This document shows positions 12,772 to 21,945 of a DNA stretch of 64,000 bases, in pieces. A program made the translations under genes and the position numbers. A model generated the notes under the pieces. That model was not told where the DNA came from. It saw only the letters and a list, made by a program, of their open reading frames with translations, and made no database searches. Every line of letters begins with the position of its first letter. Position 1 is the stretch's first letter. The stretch comes from Pinus tabuliformis (Eukaryota > Streptophyta > Pinopsida > Pinales > Pinaceae): the NCBI GenBank assembly GCA_031772625.1, contig CM062813.1, forward strand, positions 763,282,720 to 763,346,719. Direction: 5' to 3'.

Positions 12772-13738
12772 ACACTTGGTGACACACTGGTAGAATACTA
12801 GCTTCTCTACCTTGATTAACTCTTTCGTGTAGGGTCTTGGTTCTTAAGGGAGTATTGATTCATCATGTAGATTACTTTGGTCTCCCCACTTTCCCCATGA
12901 ATAGACATGATCCCCTTTATCTCTTCTTTGTTGAACACAACATAAAATTCAACAATATCACAATGTTTTGAGTTTGGAAGGGTAGTGAAGTTCGTGAGCT
13001 TAATATTTTCAAAGTATAATTTTTCATCTCTAGTGTTTCTCCACTACAAGTAGGCCTAGACAATACCTCGACAGAGTCGCTACAAGAACACAAACATTGC
13101 TCCGCTGCTAGTGAGTATGGTTAGTACCCCGAAAGATTTTCTTGCTTCACCTCTCTGTGTAGGAAGCCTTTCTCTTCTTTTGCCTTTATTTATTTATTTT
13201 TTATAGGACTGTGCATTATCACTTATTTACTTTTGGTTGGAAGAGAGATCCTGACTTATTCCGAGAAGGAGAGGTTGTTCCTTTAGAGAATCATATAGAG
13301 ACCTTTGATTTAGGTTTATTCGTTTATATTTCCCCTTCTCCTCTTCTAAAAATTGGATAAGCGTGAAAACACCAAAACATAAAGAACTAAATGTAGGCAT
13401 AAGGTTTCCCAAATAGCCACAATTTCATAATTTAACCAAAAATTTTCTCATGGACAGATCGTATTTTCCATTAAAACTTCGTCGACCAAAATATATAACC
13501 AACACAAGGAAGATAGATGGTAGGTTTAACTCTCTAGACTTCACCCAAAAACGTAATAAGAAGCCAAAAATAATTCATTCACAACACTTATTCACATGAC
13601 CAAAAAAAAATCAAAAGAACAAGAAAAGACTATGTACATAGTGTCGGGAACAACCTCAAATCATTATTGAAAATAGTGTTTTATGTCTTGGCCATTAACA
13701 GGGAGAGATTGAATCTTCTTGTTAAGTGATTGAAGATG
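12772..13738 (-). other. Gypsy-B 3' untranslated region
   Basis: Non-coding sequence lies between the integrase end and the 3' LTR. The part at about 13140-13320 matches the equivalent region of Gypsy-C at about 47575-47720 (both contain CTTGCTTCACCTCTCT), showing that the two elements are related. No gene is seen. Confidence 0.65.
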
Positions 13739-14218
13739 TTATGTATGTTGGACAAGATTTTCGTAAACTGTGAATGACCCAATCAACATGGATTGAAACT
13801 TAGTGTGGTTTCCTTTGTCCTCATGGGCTTTATCCCACTTAAAGACTAAGTAACCCACACTGAAGTTATTCTTCCCTAAAGACTTCTTGTCAAACCACCT
13901 CTTAATACGACTCTGATGAAGTGAAATTTTTTCTTTTTCTTTCAACCTTTCTTCTTGTAAATTGTGAAGGGTGCTCATCCTATGCTGAACTAATAAGCAT
14001 GGCTTGCCTTGGGATTCTTGCGAAAGTTGGAGAGAGTGAAAGTAAATTTTTGGAGAGAGGAAAATTATTTTCCATACATCAGGAAGTAAGGGGAGGTGTT
14101 CAGAGAGGGCTTTGGCATGACTCAGTCAGCCCATAAACCATTTACTAAAGCAGAGTTCCAGTTCCTATGTTTAGAGAATATGGTATTTTTCATGATACGG
14201 ATGAGGTTCTTATTTGTG
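13739..14218 (-). pseudogene. Gypsy-B integrase, C-terminal part
   Basis: On the minus strand, codons just after the Gypsy-A insertion read TNKNL, the segment following the catalytic glutamate in gypsy integrases. They continue through an ALVNGLWAD-like motif to a C-terminal domain (HQSRIKRWFDKK, then LVFKWDKAHEDKG). The homologous protein in Gypsy-C (48164-48727) is better preserved. At least one in-frame stop follows the GLWAD motif. The N-terminal half of the same gene lies at 29799-30677, on the other side of Gypsy-A. Confidence 0.8.
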
Positions 14219-14223
14219 GAGTC
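14219..14223. repeat. Target-site duplication of Gypsy-A (left copy)
   Basis: GAGTC directly precedes the 5' LTR and is repeated exactly at 29794-29798 after the 3' LTR. A 5-bp duplication is standard for gypsy integration and shows that both ends of Gypsy-A are intact. Confidence 0.95.
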
Positions 14224-14848
14224 TGTTAGAGTCGGTCTAGTAGCCCTCCATCAGCGATCAAAACTCTTTGCATTTGCATAAGTAGGTGTCTCATCAGTGT
14301 CAATTTTTGCATTCCATTAGGCATGCCATAACCCTGATGGAGGAGCTGGTGTTTTTGTCCCCCTCTTGGCATTGCTGGATCAAAGTTGTTTCAGTCCTTA
14401 AACTCTTTTAAAGCTTACTTGTCTTGTCTTGAAGTCAAAATTCTAGGTCTAGGGTTTTGGTCAAGTTTGTCTTCAAGGTCATGTCTCTGAAGGTCAATAA
14501 GTGCTCAACAAGCCAGAGGGATGATTTTCAAAGTGTTTCTTCGAAAATTTCTATCTTGTACAGTTAATTTTCACCTTGGATTTAAAAACCCTGTTTTTAA
14601 AGCCAAGGTCATTTTTCAAAATTTTGTAAAAAATGGTAAAAATTCACAAGGCTTCAAAGGACAGCATGTAACCCTGGCTCCCTTGCCAAGATCCCTCAGA
14701 TGTTATCCCTGCAAAAAGTATCGAGCAAAAGCATCAAATCAGTCAATTTCAGGACAAAAGGAAACCAAAAAAAAAAGTCAAGTTTATAAAGTGTCAAAGA
14801 AAAACATTATAAAGTGGGTTTGGGCATGAAATTAATTCAAATCAAGGT

Positions 14849-14856
14849 TATAAAAG
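14849..14856 (+). promoter_or_regulatory. Secondary TATA-like sequence in Gypsy-A 5' LTR
   Basis: TATAAAAG lies about 100 bases upstream of the GC-rich motif array. It is conserved in the 3' LTR. It could be an alternative core promoter, but the TATA at 15096, next to the array, is the better candidate. Confidence 0.35.
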
Positions 14857-14947
14857 CCCAATCTCCCTCCATCGAGCCTCATTGTGCATCTAAGTCACTT
14901 GCAAGAGAGATTGGGCGAGATATTGGACGAAGTTTTTGAGCTGGACA

Positions 14948-15086
14948 GGCGCGCGACCCGTCAGACCAGGCATGCGACCCGTCAGAGGCGCGCGACCCGT
15001 TAAGCGCCCTCCGACAGTGCAAATTTATAACGGGCGCAACCCATCAGTGGCGCGCGACCCGTTGGGTGAGGCGCGCGACCCGTCAG
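14948..15086 (+). promoter_or_regulatory. Six-copy GC-rich motif array upstream of LTR TATA box
   Basis: The 15-17-base motif GGCGCGCGACCCGTCAG or close variants occurs at about 14948, 14969, 14987, 15032, 15049 and 15069. GCGCCCTCC follows two of the copies. The array ends ten bases before a TATA box in an otherwise AT-rich LTR, the layout of a promoter-proximal enhancer. In the 3' LTR (26137-26275) several copies differ at CpG sites (CG to CA or TG), as expected from methylation decay. The bound factor is unknown. Confidence 0.6.
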
Positions 15087-15095
15087 CGCCCTCCT

Positions 15096-15102
15096 TATAA
15101 AA
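15096..15102 (+). promoter_or_regulatory. Predicted TATA box of Gypsy-A LTR promoter
   Basis: TATAAAA lies ten bases after the last GC-rich motif. It would place transcription start near 15125-15135, so the RNA would carry the LTR ORF (15655-17142) upstream of gag. It is conserved in the 3' LTR at 26285-26291. Position is the only evidence; the start site is not proven. Confidence 0.5.
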
Positions 15103-15386
15103 CCGCCTGCAAATTTCACCAAGGAGCCACAAAATCGCCGGATTGTGTGAGGTAGGCCCTCAAGCTTAAAAATTTGTTGCTTGTTATGGTTAAAAGAAAT
15201 CATGAGTACATTTTCAAAGATCTCCATGTGCAAGAGAAAAGCTCCATGTTGCTGTAGTTTGAAATTGTAAAAGTGGCTAGGGTTTTATACTGTTTTAAGG
15301 TATTCCCTTGTAATCATTTTTTCCCCATTCCCATTTCTTTTTCCTTGACATTCCATGTAAATTTCCCTTGCAAAATTAGTGAAAAG

Positions 15387-15433
15387 CCCTAAACCCTACC
15401 CCTCTTCCCTAACAAGTAAAAATCAAACCCTAA
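15387..15433 (+). promoter_or_regulatory. Telo-box cluster in LTR leader
   Basis: CCCTAAACCCTA (from 15387) and AAACCCTAA (15425-15433) are plant telomere-type words lying between the TATA box and the LTR ORF. Such telo-boxes occur in plant promoters and 5' leaders and can bind telomere-repeat-binding factors. They are conserved in the 3' LTR at +11,189. Function here is inferred. Confidence 0.4.
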
Positions 15434-15654
15434 CCCTACCTCTAATAATATCCATGTTAAAAAGTTTGTATAATGGTGTATATGCAATGATTTTTCCCAA
15501 AATCCATGTTTTATATATTTATTCCCATTTTCCCTTTAAAGTGTCCCTCCACTAACATTCCCCTCGTGCTCCTTGTCCCCTTGAAACAACATTTTAATCA
15601 GCATTTTACCAAGCAGAAATAGCAGTACATTTCAGCCACTTTGCTCCTTAAACA

Positions 15655-17142
15655 ATGTCAGAAACCGAAACCAATTACGAGCAAAGTGATGACCAGGCAT
15701 CAGCTTCAGAGTTTGAGGTACAGAGGAGGCCTCATAAGGGTGGAAAGGGTGGACATCATAGAAGAGAAGAGCCCACTTCTTTGACAGATTTACAGGCTTG
15801 TCCTATGGCAGTCTCATGTTTCTGTTATATGTCTTGCTATGAGTTTTGCGAGAGGATCTCTCGGATTCAGCATCACAGAGAGTTGGCTCGCCTATTTTTT
15901 TTACATTTGCATGATGGACATGTCAACCTTGCCGGGGTGGACTTTACATTGACACCCGAGGTGATTGCACAGACCACAGGGATACCTAATGTCGGAGAGG
16001 TTTGGAATAAGCGCAAGGTGTTGGACAGTGTTCAGTTTGAGCCTTTCGTTAGACCGGCATTCATGAGACACTTGACAGGTGTGCTTCCCTTCAGATTTCT
16101 TAGGAGTGAGTATGCTCCCATGATGAGGCTTATCATGCTCTATTTTACCTGTGAGGGCAGATTTTCACAGGTATATTCGTACCATATTCGCCTATTGATG
16201 CATTTCACACGGGTACGGATGATGAACATCCCTGTTTTCTTCTGCCAGAACATTGAGAGGATGGTGCCTGTGATGCAGCAGAAGAGCCCGGCACAACAGT
16301 ATAGGAGCCTTTACCATTATGGTTTGATTCAACTTGTGGTCTTACATCAGTTGGCTCAGCAGGGCATCTCATGGGAGGAGTTTATCTCTCGTGAGCTTTT
16401 CACAGCACCACCACCACATCCTGAGGTTATTCACGAGGAGGGAGGACCATCACAGCAGCATGATATCCCCGGGACTAGCCATGTCATCTCCTCTCCATTG
16501 GTCACTTATCAGAGAGGCCACAGGGCCTTATTTGCAGCAGCTAGGCAAGTATTTTCTTCACACCAGGTGGAAGGGGTCTCGCCTTCTTCATCAGCACTAC
16601 GAGTGTTATCTCCACACCAGGTGGAAGGGGCCTCGTCTCCGACAGCAGCACAGGTATCAGAGAGGGGCAAACAGCCCAGGATTGATGAGGGGCCATCAAG
16701 TGTTCCAGATATAGAGCTTGTTGATCTTGATGTCAGTTCTCCTGATGCATTGCAGAAGAGATTAGAAGGGGCACAATGGAAAATCTCATATCTAGAACAG
16801 CGCAACAAGCAGTTGGAGGATGAGCAAACTCTTGATGAGTTGTGGAGGATTCGTAGTGACCGCAACTTGAATAGAAGAAGACCCGGTGATCTATTGCCCG
16901 CTGAGCGAGAGTCCATGCTTATCCGGCTCAATGCTCACTTGGAGAGGCTGTTGGCTAAGGCCAACCAAGATAAGAAATTGTTGAGAAACATGAAGAACCA
17001 TTATTGGGTGCGGATGCACGTGTGCAAGGCGAAGATGAAGATGTTCCAAAGGCAGTTGGCCAAGGCACAAAAAAGGAGAAAAAGGCCCGATCCCCTCCAC
17101 ATCTTGGCCGAGGCTTCCTTGAAGGAGCAAGGCACTAAATAG
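15655..17142 (+). CDS. LTR-encoded 495-aa protein of unknown function
   Basis: An ATG-initiated ORF lies wholly inside the 5' LTR of Gypsy-A. Residues 1-40 are charged and low-complexity. About 45-235 look globular, with segments such as VDFTLTPEVIAQTTGIPNVGE and a conserved-looking run of aromatic and basic residues; this loosely resembles N-terminal domains of extra ORFs in some plant retrotransposons, but I do not recognise a named family. About 245-345 are Ser/Pro/Gln-rich, with a repeated HQVEG motif near residues 303 and 322. About 360-470 are predicted coiled coil, and the C-terminus is very basic (AQKRRKRPD). There is no signal peptide or membrane segment. It follows a predicted promoter and leader and precedes gag. 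The 3' LTR copy is identical in length but has a stop at codon 304. A nucleic-acid-binding oligomer is possible but unproven. Confidence 0.75.
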   Translation: MSETETNYEQSDDQASASEFEVQRRPHKGGKGGHHRREEPTSLTDLQACPMAVSCFCYMSCYEFCERISRIQHHRELARLFFLHLHDGHVNLAGVDFTLTPEVIAQTTGIPNVGEVWNKRKVLDSVQFEPFVRPAFMRHLTGVLPFRFLRSEYAPMMRLIMLYFTCEGRFSQVYSYHIRLLMHFTRVRMMNIPVFFCQNIERMVPVMQQKSPAQQYRSLYHYGLIQLVVLHQLAQQGISWEEFISRELFTAPPPHPEVIHEEGGPSQQHDIPGTSHVISSPLVTYQRGHRALFAAARQVFSSHQVEGVSPSSSALRVLSPHQVEGASSPTAAQVSERGKQPRIDEGPSSVPDIELVDLDVSSPDALQKRLEGAQWKISYLEQRNKQLEDEQTLDELWRIRSDRNLNRRRPGDLLPAERESMLIRLNAHLERLLAKANQDKKLLRNMKNHYWVRMHVCKAKMKMFQRQLAKAQKRRKRPDPLHILAEASLKEQGTK

Positions 17143-17569
17143 CTCAGCCACAGCACAAATACCAAGAAATTTTGAACATTTTGGGTCAATTTTGGTTTTT
17201 TCAAGCAATTTACAGGTTTTGCCCTCTCAACGGGTCTCACCCCCCGCGCGACCCTTTCGCTTGGCAACTCTATTTTCAGTAAACTCAGCATTTCCAGATT
17301 TTTCATGAAAAGTTACACATGCTCATCCATTGCCAAGAGATTTTATGAAGTTTTGGGCCTCCAGAAAGTCAAAAAACAAACAAAAAATGACTTTCTACCA
17401 CATTTTTGACACACAGAAAGCAGTCTTGAGAGATTGTAATTTTGGAGGGGCAAATGACAACCAAATTCAGAAATTCCAGTTGGGTTGGAAAGTAGACTCA
17501 TATACCTTTCCAACAAGCCTACTCTTGCCCCATTTGGACACCTAGAAGCGCCCCAAAAGTGCCCTCAAA

Positions 17570-17608
17570 GGCGCACGACCCGTCAGGGAATGGCGCGCGA
17601 CCTATTAG
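17570..17608 (+). repeat. Downstream copies of the GC-rich LTR motif
   Basis: GGCGCACGACCCGTCAG (17570-17586) and GGCGCGCGACCTATTAG (17592-17608) repeat the promoter-array motif about 430 bases after the LTR ORF. A partial relative, CCGCGCGACCC, lies near 17243 beside an inverted AACGGGT. The LTR ORF is thus bracketed by the same motif. Confidence 0.6.
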
Positions 17609-18604
17609 GCAAATTTCTCAAAATTTCAGTGTACAGCTCAGCAAAACGCAGTTTTGACCATGTTTGACTTTTTGGAGTGGATTGTCATCCTCCTTGATGT
17701 AAATAATGTAATTTTATGACACTTTTACACTTATGTATCTCTTCTAGAAGATTCATTCATGAAATAGGTGAAAATTAAATGAATGAATTGGTTTCCTAGC
17801 TTATAGAGGCAAGTTGTTTTGACTGCCTAGTTTTTAGTGCTTAGTTTAGAAGTGGTTGAAACAGCTCCTAGGATAGTGAGATCGACCCCTAGAGGCAGGG
17901 AAAGATCTTAGATGATCTATATTATGTACTCTTTTGCTCATTTTCATGGTTGGACTCTTGAGGGAGAAGCTATTATTGTATTATTCACTGTATCTCTGCA
18001 ATTTTTGGCTAAGGAAGACCAGGGTTTTGCAGTCCTTTTTGGGATTCTTATGGTTACATGTATTGATGGTGTGTTTCTCTATGTACTTGTAATTTTGTTA
18101 TGTGAATCATTTCCTTTCTTTTCCTTCTGCACATTAAGCAAATGAAGTGTTAAAGTAGAACTCATGACTGTCATGCTCTGCTTTTAAGTTTGCTTAATTT
18201 CAATGTTTTCTACTGTTTAAGGAGAATTCAAAGTTATTGTTTGCTCTCCTTAACTCCTCATCTATCATTCTTAATCATCCACCTCAATCAAAGGCATCAA
18301 TATTGTCTCCTACCTCGCCCCAAAGAACCCCCTGCAGAAACTGTGTCCAATCCCCGCACCCAAAATTTCCATCTCCTCAATTTGCCACCAAAAACCCTAA
18401 AAACCCCAAATCTACCCTTTTGATCAGTTTACTAGCCTAAAATCAGTGTTACCCTATTGGTCATCTCACCAATTGAAGATCTTTACCGAGATAGACCGGA
18501 GAGAGCCCTCTCCTGCCCCGTAGGGCTAGCTACGAGGCTAAGTGGTTTGATGTTGCCTTGAGGTTTACCTTTCTCAGCCTGAGGTGAAATTTCAAGCGCT
18601 AACA
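17609..18604 (+). other. Gypsy-A 5' LTR distal part, no gene
   Basis: About 1 kb of AT-rich sequence, conserved at +11,189 in the other LTR. Short ORFs at 17912-18145 and 18190-18440 are present in both copies but are hydrophobic or low-complexity and start in no credible context. Polyadenylation and the end of the LTR transcript would be expected somewhere here; I cannot place the site. Confidence 0.5.
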
Positions 18605-18606
18605 TA

Positions 18607-18626
18607 TTGGCGACCATACTGGGGAG
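18607..18626 (+). other. Candidate primer-binding site of Gypsy-A
   Basis: Two bases after the LTR end the sequence reads TTGGCGACCATACTGGGGAG. It matches TGGCGCCGTTGCCGGGGA, the tRNA-Asp-type site of Athila/Tat elements, at about 12 of 18 positions, including both ends. It is either a degenerate version of that site or one for another tRNA. Confidence 0.55.
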
Positions 18627-18841
18627 AACAAACTAATCGTTTGCTCATTGACGTGTTATTTCATAAGTCTTAGACGGAGCCTGAAGATACGCCAGGTAGC
18701 CTTCGAAAACGCTCTTGTTTTACATCAGCGTTAGTAGATAAACGCTGCTTCAGTCAATCTCCGTGAGCTTGTGAACATAGCGCTTCATTGACACTTTATC
18801 CCAGTATAATTGTTAACTCTGAGCCGTGGATGATAGGTTGA

Positions 18842-20545
18842 GAGTTTTCACAGGCTGAATGGTTTTTCTTTCCTAGTCTTTTTGAGAAAAACAAGCTGGC
18901 TACAAATCCTAGACCCATTTTCAAATCTCATTCATCTCCAGCTATCATCAAGTATTTCGAAGATCTAGACTTTGACGAAAGCTTTGAGTTGTCCCTGTTT
19001 AAAGCCAAGTCTAAAAGTGCGCTCGATTCCCTAGTCCTTGACCCTAATTTTGCAGCTGTTATTGAATTTGGGAGACACAACAAGTTGGTCGAAAATTTCA
19101 TCTTGAGACATCTCCAGACACATATTCAAGCTACTACCCTTGCTGATTTTGTTGAGAATATCTCTGATCATATTGGATCCACTATCACGACTCACGAAGA
19201 ATCTTATCCTCCTTTTGTTTCAGTTTCGCCTATAATCACCTATCCCGAATCCACAGTCGGTTCTCCTTCTACATCCCATACCCCTCCTACACCTCCTACC
19301 CCTCCGACTCCCCCAACTCCACAAACTACAGCTCCTCTTATTACAATCCCTGCTATCACAGCTCCTCCTCCTCATACTCATCCTACTCCTCCTCCTAAAG
19401 CAATGGCTGCCCGGTTTGCCCCACTTGCTCTTCCCCAAAACCTCCATGATATGCCAGCTGACTATCAAAGTAAAATCCCTATGTTTGATGGCACTCCACA
19501 AAGTATTTCTGCTCAGCAACATATTGACAAAATGACAACTTTCTTCGATCTATATGAGATAGATGAAGAAGATGTTACTATGCGGTTGTTCGTCCAAACA
19601 TTTGGAGGAGAAGTTAGAAAGTGGTTCAGAGGGTTGACAGCCGGAAGCATTCCCACCTTGGAAGCACTTCAGAATCAGTTTTTAGATCGATGGGAAATCA
19701 GAAAGGATCCGCTTCAGATTAATGTCGAATACAACAACCTCAAGCGAAATCCGGGTGAGTCCGTTCAAGATTACATAATCAGATTCAATACAGTTTATAA
19801 TGCTATTCCAGATGATTTGAGGCCATCTAGAAAGTCAGCACTTCTTAAGTTCCCAGATGGCTTTGATCCGGAGATGGCCTATTCATTGAGAGACAAAGAT
19901 CCTCCTACCTTGGAGGATATGCAGAAAATTGCTGTCAGTGTTGAGGCAAACTTAAATGATAAAAGGGCAAGGATGAAGGCCGAAAAGCGAGTCACAATCA
20001 AAGAGGAAGCATCCACCTCAAATCAGCTTCTTCGTGATGTTGAACAGATAAAAAAGGCACTTGAAAATGTTCGTCTTGACAAGCCGGAACCGCAGATCCG
20101 TAATCCTAATTTCCGAGGTGCACAGCAGCAACAATATAGAATCAAGCAGCGTGAAACAAAGGCACAAGAGGAAGCAGTTCAGCAGCAAATGAAACCTCCT
20201 TTTCAGCAGAATTTTGTTACTCAAGAATCAGAGGATGAAGGTGATAATGTTGGAGAAGAAAATTACTTCTTCACTCCTGATGATCTGCCCACGTATATTA
20301 CAGAAGAGGAAGAGTTGGTGAGTAATTCCATCATTCCCCAAGATGAGCATTATATTTTGTCAAATGATGCAGCACTTCAAGAAGAATCCGAAGAGTATCA
20401 AAGAGGGTATTTGCATGCTTTATCAGCTCAGCAAGGTCAGCAAAGGCAATTGAGAAACCGAGTTGTTCCCATAAATCCCATCCAAAAGAGAACAGAGGCT
20501 TCGGCAAAGAATGGTTCTGCTGTCCCGCAGAAAAAAGGGAAATAA
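18842..20545 (+). CDS. Gypsy-A gag (no in-frame ATG at the start)
   Basis: Capsid region of the polyprotein. The frame opens after a TGA near 18839. It has no ATG until 19403, yet the sequence before 19403 reads as protein, so the true start codon is lost, non-AUG or supplied by splicing. Content: an N-terminal helical segment (about 18989-19200), a proline/threonine-rich linker with PPTPPTPP repeats (about 19250-19400), then a Retrotrans_gag core (about 19530-19930) with RKWFRGLTAGSI, FLDRWE and NPGESVQDYIIRF. A glutamine-rich, charged tail follows. No CCHC zinc knuckle is visible. It ends at TAA 20543-20545, and the protease continues in the same frame, so gag-pol could be made by read-through, or the stop is a C-to-T mutation. 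Confidence 0.85.
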   Translation, partial: EFSQAEWFFFPSLFEKNKLATNPRPIFKSHSSPAIIKYFEDLDFDESFELSLFKAKSKSALDSLVLDPNFAAVIEFGRHNKLVENFILRHLQTHIQATTLADFVENISDHIGSTITTHEESYPPFVSVSPIITYPESTVGSPSTSHTPPTPPTPPTPPTPQTTAPLITIPAITAPPPHTHPTPPPKAMAARFAPLALPQNLHDMPADYQSKIPMFDGTPQSISAQQHIDKMTTFFDLYEIDEEDVTMRLFVQTFGGEVRKWFRGLTAGSIPTLEALQNQFLDRWEIRKDPLQINVEYNNLKRNPGESVQDYIIRFNTVYNAIPDDLRPSRKSALLKFPDGFDPEMAYSLRDKDPPTLEDMQKIAVSVEANLNDKRARMKAEKRVTIKEEASTSNQLLRDVEQIKKALENVRLDKPEPQIRNPNFRGAQQQQYRIKQRETKAQEEAVQQQMKPPFQQNFVTQESEDEGDNVGEENYFFTPDDLPTYITEEEELVSNSIIPQDEHYILSNDAALQEESEEYQRGYLHALSAQQGQQRQLRNRVVPINPIQKRTEASAKNGSAVPQKKGK

Positions 20546-21439
20546 ATAAGCGATCCTCCAGCAGGCCAATCATTATCAGCAAGCAAAATAGACCAGCCAT
20601 CAAACGCACCAAGAGATAGAGGTGAAAAAAGAGACAATCCGGCTAAAGAAGGTGAGAAGATTTCAGCTTTCAGTTTGGAGAATGAGATTGCAAAGTTGAA
20701 GGTGTCTATTCCCTTGATGGAAATCATGAAGAACAACACTTACCGAGGCCAAATCTCCAAGATGCTGAATTTCGATCCAATGTTAGACACGGTGAATGTA
20801 GAAGATGATCAGCCTAAGCTGATTTTTGGGCCCGCTTTAAATGGTGAGTCTCCCGAGAGTGATGTCCCTCTGTTTTATATCAGTTTGCTATTACATGAGT
20901 ATGTGCTACACAATGCCATGTTTGATTCGGGAGCTTCACATAATTTGATGCCCAAAGCGATTATGGAGAAGCTGGGACTTGACATCACAAGGAAGTATCA
21001 TGATTTGTATTCGTTTGATTCCAGCCAGGTGAAATGTATTGGTTTGATCAAGGACTTGGTGGTGAGTCTAGATCAAATTCCAGCAAAGAATGTTTTGATG
21101 GACGTGGTGGTGGCGGATATTCCTCCGCAATTTGGCATGTTGCTTTCGAGGTCATGGGGAGCCAAGCTCAAAGGTACACTTCAGCTCGATTTTTCCTATG
21201 CTACAATTCCCGTTTTTGGTCAGATGAGGAAGTTGTATCGGGAACAAAAGATGAAATACATGATCACTAGTAAGGAAAAGCCCGTAAATCATCCTGTAAA
21301 TTATGTACAAACAGATTTAGAATCTTTTGTTTTGTTTGCGGATAATTTCAATGAGATAGATAGTCAGTTAGTTCAAGCAGAAGATATACCAGAGATTACA
21401 GAGAATTTTAGAGAAGTTTCGAGAAAGGAAAGTGAATAA
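20546..21439 (+). CDS. Gypsy-A aspartic protease region
   Basis: The frame is open directly from the gag stop. The recognisable part begins about 20675 (ENEIAKLKVSIPLMEIMK, a pre-protease linker common in plant gypsy). The catalytic motif DSGASHNLMP is at 20924 onward and is followed by the VVVADIPPQFGMLLSRSW segment typical of retropepsins in Tat/Athila-type elements. All expected active-site residues are present. It ends at TAA 21437-21439, after which the archaeal-type RNase H continues in the same frame. As with gag, the stop falls at a domain boundary. Confidence 0.85.
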   Translation: MSDPPAGQSLSASKIDQPSNAPRDRGEKRDNPAKEGEKISAFSLENEIAKLKVSIPLMEIMKNNTYRGQISKMLNFDPMLDTVNVEDDQPKLIFGPALNGESPESDVPLFYISLLLHEYVLHNAMFDSGASHNLMPKAIMEKLGLDITRKYHDLYSFDSSQVKCIGLIKDLVVSLDQIPAKNVLMDVVVADIPPQFGMLLSRSWGAKLKGTLQLDFSYATIPVFGQMRKLYREQKMKYMITSKEKPVNHPVNYVQTDLESFVLFADNFNEIDSQLVQAEDIPEITENFREVSRKESE

Positions 21440-21945
21440 AGGTCTGCTGTCATAAAGCCAACAACTGAAATAAATGGGCAGCAAACAGAAAATGCATCGA
21501 CATCACATTTTCAGCACTTAGAAGACGATGAGGATGGTCTTTGGACCATGGATTTTGATGGTGCGGTGGGCAGCGATGGTGCTGGTATAGGTGTGTGGAT
21601 TCGAAGCCCATTTTCAGTCCAAAACCAAGTCCCTAGCAAGGTACGGGTATGTTCATATAAATTGGCATTTGATTGTTCAAATAATGAGGCGGAATACAAG
21701 GCTCTTATTGCTGGTCTGAAAATCCTTCGGAAGTTGAAGGCAAAGAAGATAGCGGTATATGGCGACTCCGAGTTGGTTATAAAGCAAGTGAAAGGTGAAT
21801 TTTAGGCTAAACATCCTCGTATGCGAGCATATCAGAATGTTGTTCTAGATATCTTAAAACTGTTTTCATAACATACTTTGACATGTGTGCCCCGGATTCA
21901 AAATGGCGTTGCGGATGCATTGGCTAAGGCAGCGAGTAACCTAAA
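21440..21945 (+). pseudogene. Gypsy-A archaeal/plant-type RNase H domain placed before RT
   Basis: An RNase HI fold domain of the 'aRNH' kind that removes RNA from RNA-DNA hybrids. Motifs: MDFDG (21548-21562), NNEAEY (21680-21697), YGDSEL (about 21758) and GVADALAKAAS (about 21905-21937), giving a full D-E-D-D set. The frame is that of protease and RT but is broken by TAG at 21803-21805 and TAA at 21869-21871, both explicable as C-to-T changes of CAG and CAA. It lies between protease and RT, whereas in Ogre/Retand-type Tat elements this domain usually follows the gypsy RNase H. Gypsy-B shows the same order. Confidence 0.85.

Larger units (their letters stand above)
14224..18604 (+). repeat. 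Gypsy-A 5' LTR (4381 bp)
   Basis: It starts TGTTAGAGTCGG and ends AGCGCTAACA. Every landmark recurs exactly 11,189 bases downstream in the 3' LTR, so the two copies share length with no net indels at the landmarks checked. Contents in order: GC-rich motif array (14948-15086), TATA box (15096), telo-box region (15387-15433), a 495-codon ORF (15655-17142), two more GC-rich motifs (17570-17608), then about 1 kb without a gene. LTRs this long that contain a complete ORF are unusual. Confidence 0.95.

Noticed and set aside
14521..14829. 102-codon ORF upstream of the LTR motif array
   Set aside because: It is cut to 67 codons in the 3' LTR, low-complexity and basic, and lies upstream of the predicted TATA box.
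15386..15435. Interstitial telomere array
   Set aside because: Only one or two CCCTAAA-type units are present, mixed with CCCTACC; a telo-box reading is the most that is supported.
16509..17306. Minus-strand ORFs of 100-140 codons opposite the LTR gene (also 27752-28495)
   Set aside because: They are antisense shadows of the 495-codon ORF, present in both LTRs only because the DNA is duplicated.
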